NCBI GenBank assembly: GCA_947461145.1 | Contig: CANHJD010000005.1 | Coordinates: 1-39,520, forward strand | Source of the DNA: Bacteriovoracaceae bacterium | GTDB lineage: Bacteria; Bdellovibrionota; Bacteriovoracia; Bacteriovoracales; Bacteriovoracaceae | DNA: 39,520 bases | Reading direction: 5' to 3' | In this document: positions 1 to 7,780 of the stretch, in pieces | Layout of the letters: each line of letters begins with the position of its first letter | Position numbering within the stretch: the stretch's first letter is position 1 | The notes under the pieces: generated by a model | Seen by the model: only the letters and a program-made list of their open reading frames with translations | What the model was told of the DNA's origin: nothing | Databases searched by the model: none | Translations under genes and position numbers: made by a program

Positions 1-83
1 CCAAGTTCTGATAATTCCTTGGCCAGAATGTCTTCTAAACCACTTGGGCATGAGGCAAAGTATTCAAATCGATATTTTTTCAT
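1..83 (-). CDS. THUMP-domain RNA methyltransferase (RlmL-like), N-terminal fragment
   Basis: Only the first 27 codons lie in the window; the gene runs off the left edge. The minus-strand ATG is at 83-81, preceded by a TAAGG-type ribosome-binding site about 6 bases upstream. The visible protein begins MKKYRFEYFASCPSGLEDIL and continues AKELSEL. The pattern 'F-A-S-C/T-P-x-G-L-E-x-x-L-x-x-E-L' is typical of the start of THUMP-containing class I methyltransferases that modify 23S rRNA or tRNA (RlmL/YcbY, YpsC). This family call is from motif memory over a very short stretch. The catalytic domain is outside the window, so substrate and activity cannot be judged. It is divergent from ahcY, with about 135 bp between the two start codons. 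Confidence 0.55.
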   Translation of the reverse strand, partial: MKKYRFEYFASCPSGLEDILAKELSEL

Positions 84-147
84 AAGTTGGCCTTAGATAA
101 ACCCTTGATAAATCGAGCTTCCCCCTTGAGACCTTGCTCAATTAGTG

Positions 148-175
148 TTAGGTTAAGCCCATTAATAGTTATAAA
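148..175 (+). promoter_or_regulatory. Weak candidate promoter for ahcY
   Basis: TTAGGT at 148-153 and TATAAA at 170-175 are separated by 16 bases, about 44 bases ahead of the ahcY ATG. The match to the sigma-70 consensus is modest. The region also holds a short ACCC/GGGT hairpin at about 190-200. I see no S-adenosylhomocysteine riboswitch. Confidence 0.25.
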
Positions 176-218
176 GCTTATCTACCAGACCCTTTCGGGT
201 TAGGAAAAGGAATTGTCA

Positions 219-1559
219 ATGAAAGCAACTTTTTCACAGGGCACTTACGGAAATTCATCGCTTGTTAAATACAAAGTGAAAGACATCTCTCTTGCAGACT
301 GGGGTCGCAAAGAAATTAAGCTTGCTGAAGCTGAAATGCCAGGTCTAATGGCCCTTCGTGAAGAGTATGGTAAGACGAAGCCTCTTAAAGGTGCTCGTAT
401 TGCTGGTTGTTTGCACATGACAATTCAAACAGCTGTTCTTATTGAAACTTTGGTTGAGCTTGGTGCTGATGTAACTTGGTCTTCATGTAACATCTTTTCA
501 ACTCAAGATCATGCCGCTGCTGCAATCGCAGCCGCTGGAATTCCTGTTTATGCCTGGAAAGGAATGAACGAAGAGGAGTTCATGTGGTGTATTGATCAAA
601 CTGTTTTCTTTGGCGAAGATAAGAAGCCACTTAATATGATTCTTGATGATGGGGGAGATCTTACTCAGCTCATTCTTGATAAATACCCTGAGCTTTATAA
701 AGGTATCAAAGGGATCTCTGAAGAAACAACAACTGGTGTTCACCGTCTTTATGAGCTTCAAAAACAAGGAAAGCTTCCAGTTCCATGTATCAATGTAAAT
801 GATTCAGTCACAAAATCTAAATTCGATAATAAATACGGCTGTCGTGAGTCATGTGTGGATGCTATTCGCCGTGCAACTGATGTGATGATTGCTGGTAAAG
901 TTGCAGTTGTTGCAGGTTTCGGTGATGTTGGTAAGGGGTCTGCTGACTCTCTTAAAGGGGCCGGAGCTCGAGTTATCGTAACTGAAATCGATCCAATTTG
1001 TGCACTTCAAGCTGCAATGGAAGGTTACGAAGTTAAGAAAATGGATGATGCAGTAAAAGAAGCGGACATCGTTGTAACCACAACTGGTTGTAAAGATATC
1101 GTTACTGGTAAGCACTTCCTTGCCATGAAAGATAAAACGATTGTTTGTAACATTGGTCACTTTGATATTGAAATCGACATGGCCTGGTTGAATAAAAACT
1201 ATGGTCACACGAAAGATACAGTTAAGCCTCAGGTAGATCTTTATACCCTAGAAAATAACAATCAAGTTATTGTTCTTGCAGAAGGGCGTCTTGTGAACTT
1301 AGGCTGTGCCACTGGTCACCCAAGCTTTGTTATGAGTAACTCATTTACAAACCAAACGTTGGCGCAAATTGAACTTTGGTCTAATGCTTCAGCTTACAAA
1401 AAAGAAGTTTATATGCTTCCTAAACATCTTGATGAAAAAGTTGCTCGTTTGCACCTGAAGAAGATTGGAGTTGAGTTAGATGTACTGACTCCTGCTCAAT
1501 CTGAGTACCTTGGCATTTCTGCTACTGGGCCATACAAACCTGAATACTATCGCTATTAA
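219..1559 (+). CDS. ahcY: Adenosylhomocysteinase (S-adenosyl-L-homocysteine hydrolase)
   Basis: Cytosolic NAD-dependent enzyme that reversibly splits S-adenosylhomocysteine into adenosine and homocysteine, relieving product inhibition of methyltransferases and feeding the methionine and trans-sulfuration routes. The 446-residue length is normal for the bacterial form. The Rossmann motif GFGDVGKG lies at residues 233-240. Other family blocks are [30 protein letters not shown] and [16 protein letters not shown], and the C-terminus is YKPEYYRY, matching the family's conserved ending. I choose ATG at 219 over TTG at 213 because AAAAGG (205-210) sits 8 bases before it. A strong terminator follows. 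A cystathionine-type enzyme and GshA occur about 25 kb away. Confidence 0.97.
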   Translation: MKATFSQGTYGNSSLVKYKVKDISLADWGRKEIKLAEAEMPGLMALREEYGKTKPLKGARIAGCLHMTIQTAVLIETLVELGADVTWSSCNIFSTQDHAAAAIAAAGIPVYAWKGMNEEEFMWCIDQTVFFGEDKKPLNMILDDGGDLTQLILDKYPELYKGIKGISEETTTGVHRLYELQKQGKLPVPCINVNDSVTKSKFDNKYGCRESCVDAIRRATDVMIAGKVAVVAGFGDVGKGSADSLKGAGARVIVTEIDPICALQAAMEGYEVKKMDDAVKEADIVVTTTGCKDIVTGKHFLAMKDKTIVCNIGHFDIEIDMAWLNKNYGHTKDTVKPQVDLYTLENNNQVIVLAEGRLVNLGCATGHPSFVMSNSFTNQTLAQIELWSNASAYKKEVYMLPKHLDEKVARLHLKKIGVELDVLTPAQSEYLGISATGPYKPEYYRY

Positions 1560-1564
1560 TTTCT

Positions 1565-1590
1565 AAAGGGCGCCACGAGCGCCCTTTTTT
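1565..1590 (+). terminator. Rho-independent terminator after ahcY
   Basis: AAAGGGCGC (1565-1573) pairs perfectly with GCGCCCTTT (1579-1587) around the loop CACGA, followed by further T to 1590. It starts 6 bases after the ahcY stop codon, so rpiB is probably expressed from its own promoter or by read-through. Confidence 0.93.
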
Positions 1591-1608
1591 ATTTCTAGGA
1601 TTATTGAA

Positions 1609-2043
1609 ATGAAAATTATCCTTGCTTCTGATCATGCAGCTTATAATGAAAAACAAGAACTTGTTAAATATCTTCAGGGCCACAATCACGAAGTCGTAGA
1701 TGTTGGGACACATAATTCTGATTCTACTCATTATCCAGAATGGGCAAAAAAACTTGTCGACAACGTGAAGAGCGAAAATACTTTTGGAATTCTTTTATGT
1801 GGATCAGGGATAGGAGTTTGCATGGTTGCGAATCGATATTCAGGAATTCGTGCAGCTCTTTGTCGTGACGAGGATGATGCAAGACTAAGTCGACTCCATA
1901 ATAATGCCAATGTTCTTTGTCTCTCAGGGAGAAAAACTTCAATTGAACTTCTTAAAAAAATTACCGACACCTTCCTAAGCACCACCTTTGAGGGGGGAAG
2001 GCATCAGACAAGAATTGATCTCTTTGACAAACTTGGTGAATAA
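1609..2043 (+). CDS. rpiB: RpiB/LacA-family sugar-phosphate isomerase (ribose 5-phosphate isomerase B)
   Basis: Interconverts ribose 5-phosphate and ribulose 5-phosphate in the pentose phosphate pathway. The 144-residue length is typical. Visible family motifs are the N-terminal ASDHA (residues 6-10), the substrate-binding loop CGSGIG (64-69) with the conserved Cys64, and RLHNNANVL (95-103). The C-terminal segment FEGGRHQTRID is also typical of the family. Start ATG 1609 has a TAGGA element about 9 bases upstream. It ends one base before the stop codon of the convergent secreted-protein gene. LacA-type enzymes are related, but no lac or tagatose genes are nearby, so RpiB is preferred. Confidence 0.93.
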   Translation: MKIILASDHAAYNEKQELVKYLQGHNHEVVDVGTHNSDSTHYPEWAKKLVDNVKSENTFGILLCGSGIGVCMVANRYSGIRAALCRDEDDARLSRLHNNANVLCLSGRKTSIELLKKITDTFLSTTFEGGRHQTRIDLFDKLGE

Positions 2044-2044
2044 A

Positions 2045-3673
2045 CTACTTTGATTCCTCAACTTTAAGTTTATTAATTCCTGATCGCATATAACGGTTAG
2101 AAATAATATCAAAGATTGGAGTATCAGGAGAGTTTGTCACATCAGCGTTGTTGATCGCTTTTTCGGCAAATGTTAAGACCTCTGTGCTATCTTCTGAGCC
2201 TTTTTCTTCTGCTCCAGGGATTGTAAACTGCTCTTCTTTTCCTTCATCAACAGAGTCAAAACCTGGGCCCTTGCTTGTGTATTTAACTGGCTCAGTGGCT
2301 TGAATTTTATCTTTAAGATTTGTTGGTAGTTTATCCAAAGCCGCTTTGGCGCCACCGTCTCCGCTGGCCCCGGGGGCATTCATACTCGCCGAGTTTGCAA
2401 CTAGTCCCGCTGCAGAGGCGGGCATAATTTTGGAAAAATCATTTGCAATCGCTTGATTCTTTGGATCCACCTTAATTTTAGGCATTCCAGAAACAGCAAT
2501 ATTTTTTTTAATCTTCGCCGCATAGGCGCCTGATTGAATTCCATAGTTATCAAATTGGCCAGAGTCGAACTGACCATTTCCTAATAATTCAAATCCACGA
2601 TTGGCCTGGCCCATAAGATTATTTCCAAGGGTGAATTTCATATTGGCCGATGTTAGTTTTGCATTAAAACAAGAATTGCTTTGCTTGCATTTACATTCCT
2701 TATCATAGTTCATTTGCCCATTGCTCATGACTCCGCAGCCAACCGAAATCATCGAAGGTTCTGGATTTCCACTGTTCAATACACAGACCTGTTGAAATGT
2801 ATCAGGGTAGAGAGTTTTAGATGTTTTTTCGCTACAGAAACATGTCGTTTTGGTCCAAGGGTTACAATCACCAGTAGATGGTAAGCCATTTATCACTGTC
2901 TGGACTGCTTCTGAAGCTAGCTTATGTTTGCGCGCCTTAGTGTAATAAAGTGCAGAAAGTGCTCCAGCGGCAGTCATCTTTGCCCAGTACTGGAAATCCA
3001 TAACAACTCTGCCCTTAGATGATGCTGCTCTTGCAATGTAGCAAGCACTAGTGGCCGCATAAATGGTTCCCTGATAAAGAGAAGTTTTCCTTCTCGCTTC
3101 ATGAGTCTTTTTTAGGGCCAGAAGTGCTTTTAATTGTATGTCTTTTTCTTCTTTAAGGTCCTGTGTGATTTTGTCTTGTAGCGATGTTTGAATAAAGCCA
3201 CTAATAACTTCATAACCCATGGCCGCGTAGATACAATAGTCCGCTTTTGAATCTGCCTGATCTTTTTTAGAAACTTGATTACCGTTTGCGTCCTGATACT
3301 GATTACCAGCTTGATTATAGCGGTTCTGATTTTCTTTGCTAACGACGCTGACTTGAGGACCCTGGCCGGTCATAAAACCACCGGCGCCAAAAATTACGGT
3401 GTAGAGTTTACCCATATTCTGTTCGAGCATTTGCCCTAGTGGCCCATTTAAAATAGAGCCTTGAGCAATCACATCATTTTGACTACAAGTTCCTAACCCT
3501 TGAGCTTCGCAGCCCTCACTAATGGCTTCGTCTCTAATCCCTTGGTGAACAAAAGTTTGGGCTTCTTTTGCTTGTCCATCAGTAATGTTACCTGAAGATT
3601 CAAATGAGTCATTTAAAGTTTGTGCAAAAGTTGGGATACAGAAAAAAGCTAAGAGTAAAAAGTATTTGATCAT
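2045..3673 (-). CDS. Secreted or cell-envelope Cys-rich protein of unknown function
   Basis: I do not recognise the family. The likely start is ATG at 3673, giving MIKYFLLLAFFCIPTFAQ, a clear signal peptide; AGAGG lies 5 bases upstream. A longer in-frame form starting at 3733 lacks a signal at its N-terminus and is less likely. The product is 542 residues. The middle has two moderately hydrophobic stretches (around YAATSACYIARAA and MTAAGALSALYYT), then a Cys-rich block including CNPWTKTTCFC, CGVMSNGQ and CKCKQSNSC, suggesting disulfide bonds. The C-terminal third is low in Cys, with Gly/Ala- and charge-rich linkers. It is convergent with rpiB, one base apart, and divergent from the DtxR-type regulator. 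Export is inferred from the signal peptide; function is unknown. Confidence 0.8.
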   Translation of the reverse strand: MIKYFLLLAFFCIPTFAQTLNDSFESSGNITDGQAKEAQTFVHQGIRDEAISEGCEAQGLGTCSQNDVIAQGSILNGPLGQMLEQNMGKLYTVIFGAGGFMTGQGPQVSVVSKENQNRYNQAGNQYQDANGNQVSKKDQADSKADYCIYAAMGYEVISGFIQTSLQDKITQDLKEEKDIQLKALLALKKTHEARRKTSLYQGTIYAATSACYIARAASSKGRVVMDFQYWAKMTAAGALSALYYTKARKHKLASEAVQTVINGLPSTGDCNPWTKTTCFCSEKTSKTLYPDTFQQVCVLNSGNPEPSMISVGCGVMSNGQMNYDKECKCKQSNSCFNAKLTSANMKFTLGNNLMGQANRGFELLGNGQFDSGQFDNYGIQSGAYAAKIKKNIAVSGMPKIKVDPKNQAIANDFSKIMPASAAGLVANSASMNAPGASGDGGAKAALDKLPTNLKDKIQATEPVKYTSKGPGFDSVDEGKEEQFTIPGAEEKGSEDSTEVLTFAEKAINNADVTNSPDTPIFDIISNRYMRSGINKLKVEESK

Positions 3674-3787
3674 ATAAGCCTCTTGATTATCCCTAGATCT
3701 TATCACGGGCAAAGAGGGAGATTGAGAGAGCAATTATATCCCTTAGATAAACCACCTTATTTCAGATAGTTGAGAGATTTTGTTGGA

Positions 3788-3822
3788 AGACCATTGATGG
3801 TCTAAGTGCAAAGAATAATTAT
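3788..3822 (+). promoter_or_regulatory. Perfect palindrome overlapping a candidate promoter for the DtxR-type operon
   Basis: AGACCAT (3788-3794), TG, ATGGTCT (3797-3803) form a perfect 7-bp inverted repeat. TTGATG (3794-3799) could be a -35 box, with TAATTA/AATTAT at 3816-3822 as the -10 element (spacer 16-17), about 40 bases before the start codon. An inverted repeat across a -35 box is a common repressor arrangement, so this may be an operator, possibly autoregulatory. That is inference; it does not match the DtxR consensus I know. Confidence 0.4.
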
Positions 3823-3862
3823 CGTTTGACGGGCACAAGAGGGGGAAAGTAAGTTATAGGCT

Positions 3863-4375
3863 ATGGCAGATAAAATTCAACATACGCACGAAAATGATTT
3901 AACCCATTCTATGGTTCATTACCTTTTGGCCATCCATAAGTTAAAAGAATCCAAAGGCTATGCGAGGGTAACTGATATTGCTCACGAAATGGGACTTACA
4001 AAAGGGTCTGTTTCAACGGCTTTAACCAATTTAAAAAAACGCGAACTAGTTCTTGAAGATGAAAGTAAATTTCTCTCTCTCTCTCCCTCTGGACATGAAG
4101 CCGTCCACGGAATCTTGTCGTCGCGAACAATTTTATATTACTTTCTTAGAGACATAATTGGAGTTAATGAAGAAACGGCCCATAAGGATTCATGCCTGAT
4201 GGAACATCTTATGAGCTCTGATACTCGTGAGAAATTTTTTAATTTCATGAAAACTCTTTGTTCAGATGAAATAAAAAAAACAAATTTTACCACTTCTTTT
4301 GATTTCTCGCAGTTTGAGCATCAACATGATTTTGAAGAAATCCAAAAGGGTGATACTTACTTAAAAACTGAATGA
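3863..4375 (+). CDS. DtxR/IdeR-type metal-dependent transcriptional regulator
   Basis: Probable metal-sensing repressor of about the usual length without the C-terminal SH3 domain (170 residues). An N-terminal winged helix spans roughly residues 15-65, with the recognition region HEMGLTKGSVSTALTNLKKR. The dimerisation and metal-binding part follows (about 75-125) and contains C111-L-M-E114-H115, equivalent to the Cys-x2-Glu-His metal ligands of DtxR; Cys here is the DtxR/IdeR (iron) type rather than MntR. H78 and H82 lie in the helix before it. The gene shares ATGA with the downstream carrier gene, so the two are translationally coupled. A (TC)7 run lies within the gene at 4072-4085. Which metal it senses and what it controls are not shown; feoAB, about 7 kb away, is one possible target. 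Confidence 0.85.
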   Translation: MADKIQHTHENDLTHSMVHYLLAIHKLKESKGYARVTDIAHEMGLTKGSVSTALTNLKKRELVLEDESKFLSLSPSGHEAVHGILSSRTILYYFLRDIIGVNEETAHKDSCLMEHLMSSDTREKFFNFMKTLCSDEIKKTNFTTSFDFSQFEHQHDFEEIQKGDTYLKTE

Positions 4376-5586
4376 GCTTCTTCTCACTTCTTAAGCAGAG
4401 CGACCGAGATTTTAAAAAAAACCTTTTGTTTTTTTTCTTCTCTTATTTTTTTGTTTTACTTAATTACCCTTTAATCAGGGCCTCAACTACATCTTTGTTT
4501 TTTGAATCACATGGTGCCAAATCATCTCCGGCAGCCTGGGCCTGGGCCGTACTTTTTTTATCTATCAGTATTTTCCTCTGTAATCGCCTGCAAAAGACTC
4601 GCTCTGTTCAATTTGTCTTTTTTGCCGCAAGTGGTTTCTCAGCATTGGTCTTTATGTCAGGTTCCTTGAGTCTTTTTGAGGGAAGTAAACTTTTTAGTTT
4701 TCTTGCCTTTATTTGGAAAGAGATCTGTATCGTAATCCAGGTTCATTTGCTCTTAGGCTACGCCAATAATTATTTTGAAAGATCAAAATTTAAATATTTA
4801 GTTGGACCTATTGGCGCAGTAGGAAGCTTAGGTGGAATTCTTGGTGGTCTTTTGACGAGCTCCATATCAGCAAATGGAGGAACTCTACAAGTTCTCCAAC
4901 TTGGTATTGGTTTTGTTATTATGCCGGCCCTTTTCTTTGCCTTTACTAAAAAACTTAATACAGTGGATGTTAAACATAAGAGCCCAGTTTCGACCATCGA
5001 TACACCAGACTTGAAGCGCTATGTTCTTCTGATTTGTGCCATGGTTGCTCTCGCACAATTCATTATTAACATCGCTGACTTTAAATTTAATCTTGCCTTC
5101 GAGCTGGCCGTTCCCACTTCCGATTTAAGAACTGCTTATTTGGGGAATGTTTATACTTGGACAAATGTTCTTACCTTTACCTTTCAGTTTTTAGTCATGC
5201 CTTTTATTTTGCCAAGGGTTAGAGAGAGGAGTCTCCATCTTTTTATTCCAATCTCATATTTAGTTTGCGTTGTGTCGTTAATAGCAGGTTCCCACATCGG
5301 CTTAGTTCCGATTGCGATGCTTTATATTTATTTCAAAGCGACAGACTATTCATTTTTTAGTGCGGGTAAAGAGATCCTTTATCAGCCATTATCGGGGCCA
5401 CAGAAGTATGGCGCGAAATATCTCACTGATATGCTCGTGTATAGAGCGGCAAAAGCTTTTATTGCAATCATTCTAATTTATCTTCAATCCTCCTTTATCC
5501 TTGATATGATGATGGTGGGCTTTTTACTTATATGGCTCTTCGTGGTCGTTAAGTTATTTGCTCTTCATCAGAAACTATTTGATTAA
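4372..5586 (+). CDS. ATP/ADP antiporter-like (NTT/Npt family) membrane carrier
   Basis: Polytopic inner-membrane protein of 404 residues with about ten to eleven hydrophobic segments. It resembles the nucleotide transporter family used by Rickettsia, chlamydiae and plastids to exchange or import ATP and other nucleotides. Supporting features are the glycine-rich GPIGAVGSLGGILGGLL segment and the late block KEILYQPLSGPQKYGAKYLT followed by D-M-L-V-Y-R, which matches the family pattern 'KE-x-LY-x-P-L-x-x-x-x-K-Y-x-x-K-x-x-x-D-x-x-V-Y-R'. It is shorter than the usual ~500 residues and may be a diverged member with other substrates; a generic major-facilitator carrier cannot be excluded. Its ATG overlaps the stop codon of the DtxR-type gene by four bases. 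A predator or parasite could use such a carrier to take nucleotides from a host; this is inference. Confidence 0.72.
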   Translation: MSFFSLLKQSDRDFKKNLLFFFFSYFFVLLNYPLIRASTTSLFFESHGAKSSPAAWAWAVLFLSISIFLCNRLQKTRSVQFVFFAASGFSALVFMSGSLSLFEGSKLFSFLAFIWKEICIVIQVHLLLGYANNYFERSKFKYLVGPIGAVGSLGGILGGLLTSSISANGGTLQVLQLGIGFVIMPALFFAFTKKLNTVDVKHKSPVSTIDTPDLKRYVLLICAMVALAQFIINIADFKFNLAFELAVPTSDLRTAYLGNVYTWTNVLTFTFQFLVMPFILPRVRERSLHLFIPISYLVCVVSLIAGSHIGLVPIAMLYIYFKATDYSFFSAGKEILYQPLSGPQKYGAKYLTDMLVYRAAKAFIAIILIYLQSSFILDMMMVGFLLIWLFVVVKLFALHQKLFD

Positions 5587-5594
5587 GGATTTTT

Positions 5595-7625
5595 ATGCAC
5601 AACCCTCTTCTTGAAAAACCAAGCGCTGCTCATGGTGCCTATCCATTTGATACCGTAAAACCAGAACATTTCATACCCGCGCTTGAGACTGCCATGGCGT
5701 CGGCTCGTCTGGCCCTTGAGTCTTACAAGGTGAATCCAACAGGAGATTTTCAACAAGTCATCGTTGAAAAAAATGATGTTACTGAGCAGGTTGATTATGT
5801 TGCGGGGATATTTTTTAATCTTCATTCCGCCCAGTGCACGGAAGAATTAGAAAAAATTTCTCCACAAATTTCAGAGATGCTCACTAAGTTCGGTAATGAT
5901 ATTGCCTTGGACCCAGTAATTTTTTCAAAGATTAAAGCTTGTTATGATACGCGCTTTGAGCAAGATCTCTCCAGTGAAGAATTGATGATAATAGAGAAAA
6001 CCTATAAATCTTTTGTCAGAAGCGGAGCTTTGCTTGCAGATAGTGAAAAGCAGAGGATGAGAGAACTAGATGAAAAACTAGCAAAACTTACTCTTACTTT
6101 TTCACAGAATGTTCTTAAAGCAACAAATGAATACTTGTTGGAAATTACTGATAAGTCTGAATTGAATGGTTTGCCCGATTCATTCATGGAAGCCTCTGCA
6201 GAACTTGCTGAAAAAAAAGGTAAGCAGGGAAGCTGGTGCATAAGCCTTGATGCCCCAATGATAATTCCTGTCCTAACATATGCTAAAAATAGAGATTTAA
6301 GAAAAAAAGTCTTTTTGGCCAACTCATCAAAGGCTTTTAACGACAAGTATGACAATCAAGAAAATTTAAAAGAAATTTTAAAATTAAGAACTGAGCGAGC
6401 CAAAATATTGGGTTTTAATACTCATGCCGATTATGTTCTTGAAGAAAGAATGGCCATGTCTCCTAAGAAAGTGATGGATTTTCTAGAGGAGCTTTTTATC
6501 AAGGCAAAGCCTCATGCTGAAAAAGAAATTGATAAGCTGAAAAAATTAGCCAATGAAGTTGATGGGCTTGCTGAATTACAAAGATATGATTCGGCTTACT
6601 ATTCTGAAATTCTAAAAAAACACGAGCTTGATTTTGATGATGAAATGCTCAGACCTTACTTTAAATTAGAAAATGTCGTTGACGGAATTTTTAAAGTTGC
6701 GAATAAGCTTTATGGCATAAACTTCAAAGAAGTTTTCAACATTCCTAAATATCATGAAGATGTTCGTACCTTTGAAGTTTATGATGATGAAACAAATAGC
6801 TTCGTGGGGCTTTTTTATACGGATTTTTTTCCAAGAGAAACGAAAAGAGGCGGAGCTTGGATGTCTGGAATAAAAGAGCAGGGGATGTATCAAGGTAAAG
6901 TAGAACGTCCTCATATTATGATCGTCTGTAATTTCACTAAGCCAACAAAAACGAAGCCTTCACTTCTGACTCTTGATGAAGTTTTCACACTTTTCCACGA
7001 ATTTGGTCATGCTCTCCATGGATTGCTTTCAAAATGTAAGTATCGTGACCTATCTGGAACAAATGTCTACTGGGATTTCGTGGAGCTACCATCACAAATG
7101 ATGGAAAACTGGGTTTTAGAAAAAGATTGTTTAGATCTATTTGCAGTGCACTTTGAAACTGGTGAGAAAATTCCTGCTGACCTAGTTGCAAAAATTAAAG
7201 CAAGTGGAAAATTTCTTGAAGGCCTAGCAACCTTAAGGCAATTATCTTTTGCAACTCTTGATATGGCCTACCATATGACTGATCCGTCCCTAATTACTGA
7301 TGTCACTGAATTTGAATCGAAAATAACGGATAAAACAAGTCTATTCCCTAAGATTAAAGGAACAAATTTATCCACAGCATTTTCTCATATTTTCTCTGGA
7401 GGATATTCTGCGGGCTATTATTCTTATAAATGGGCAGAAGTTTTAGATGCTGATGCTTTTGAGTTCTTTCAACAATCTGGTGTCTTTAACAAAGAAGTGG
7501 CAAAAAAATTCCGTACTTATATTTTAGAAAAAGGCGGAACTCAGCATCCTATGGAATTGTATAAACAGTTCCGTGGGCAGGAGCCTGATGTGGGAGCACT
7601 TCTGAGACGGGCCGGACTACACTAG
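5595..7625 (+). CDS. M3-family zinc oligopeptidase (oligopeptidase A/Dcp-like)
   Basis: Cytosolic metallopeptidase cleaving short peptides. The zinc motif HEFGH is at residues 468-472, in the family context TLFHEFGHALHGLLS. The third zinc ligand is expected at Glu497 in DFVELPSQMMENW, which is the family's consensus. The C-terminal FSHIFSGGYSAGYYSYKWAE block is also characteristic. The 676-residue length is normal. The N-terminal FDTVKPEHFIPALE is typical of oligopeptidase A. AAGGAT lies 5 bases before the ATG, eight bases after the carrier gene ends, so it may be co-transcribed. It would process peptides such as those brought in by the oligopeptide importer at 33979-39279. Confidence 0.95.
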   Translation: MHNPLLEKPSAAHGAYPFDTVKPEHFIPALETAMASARLALESYKVNPTGDFQQVIVEKNDVTEQVDYVAGIFFNLHSAQCTEELEKISPQISEMLTKFGNDIALDPVIFSKIKACYDTRFEQDLSSEELMIIEKTYKSFVRSGALLADSEKQRMRELDEKLAKLTLTFSQNVLKATNEYLLEITDKSELNGLPDSFMEASAELAEKKGKQGSWCISLDAPMIIPVLTYAKNRDLRKKVFLANSSKAFNDKYDNQENLKEILKLRTERAKILGFNTHADYVLEERMAMSPKKVMDFLEELFIKAKPHAEKEIDKLKKLANEVDGLAELQRYDSAYYSEILKKHELDFDDEMLRPYFKLENVVDGIFKVANKLYGINFKEVFNIPKYHEDVRTFEVYDDETNSFVGLFYTDFFPRETKRGGAWMSGIKEQGMYQGKVERPHIMIVCNFTKPTKTKPSLLTLDEVFTLFHEFGHALHGLLSKCKYRDLSGTNVYWDFVELPSQMMENWVLEKDCLDLFAVHFETGEKIPADLVAKIKASGKFLEGLATLRQLSFATLDMAYHMTDPSLITDVTEFESKITDKTSLFPKIKGTNLSTAFSHIFSGGYSAGYYSYKWAEVLDADAFEFFQQSGVFNKEVAKKFRTYILEKGGTQHPMELYKQFRGQEPDVGALLRRAGLH

Positions 7626-7636
7626 CAATTCATGGG

Positions 7637-7668
7637 GGGGGCAATGGATCCTGGCCCCCTCTCTCTTT
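7637..7668 (+). terminator. Probable terminator after the M3 oligopeptidase
   Basis: GGGGGC (7637-7642) pairs with GCCCCC (7654-7659) across an 11-base loop, followed by the pyrimidine-rich TCTCTCTTT. The left arm sits in a run of eight G (7634-7641), so the register can slip. The tail is not pure T, which lowers confidence. Confidence 0.6.
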
Positions 7669-7780
7669 GAAAAATAAGATAGCCTTAAGATTACAATTTT
7701 AACTCTCTGATCCTTCGATAAGATAAAAAGTTATTTTCTCAGCCATTTGAGATAAGATCATCTTTTTGGAGTGAATAGAA

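Noticed and set aside
84..218. S-adenosylhomocysteine riboswitch upstream of ahcY
   Set aside because: The GC-rich conserved core of that riboswitch is not visible; the leader has only a 4-bp hairpin.
498..1731. Several minus-strand open frames inside and just after ahcY
   Set aside because: They lie opposite a well-conserved gene or its terminator, have no ribosome-binding sites and give unconvincing proteins.
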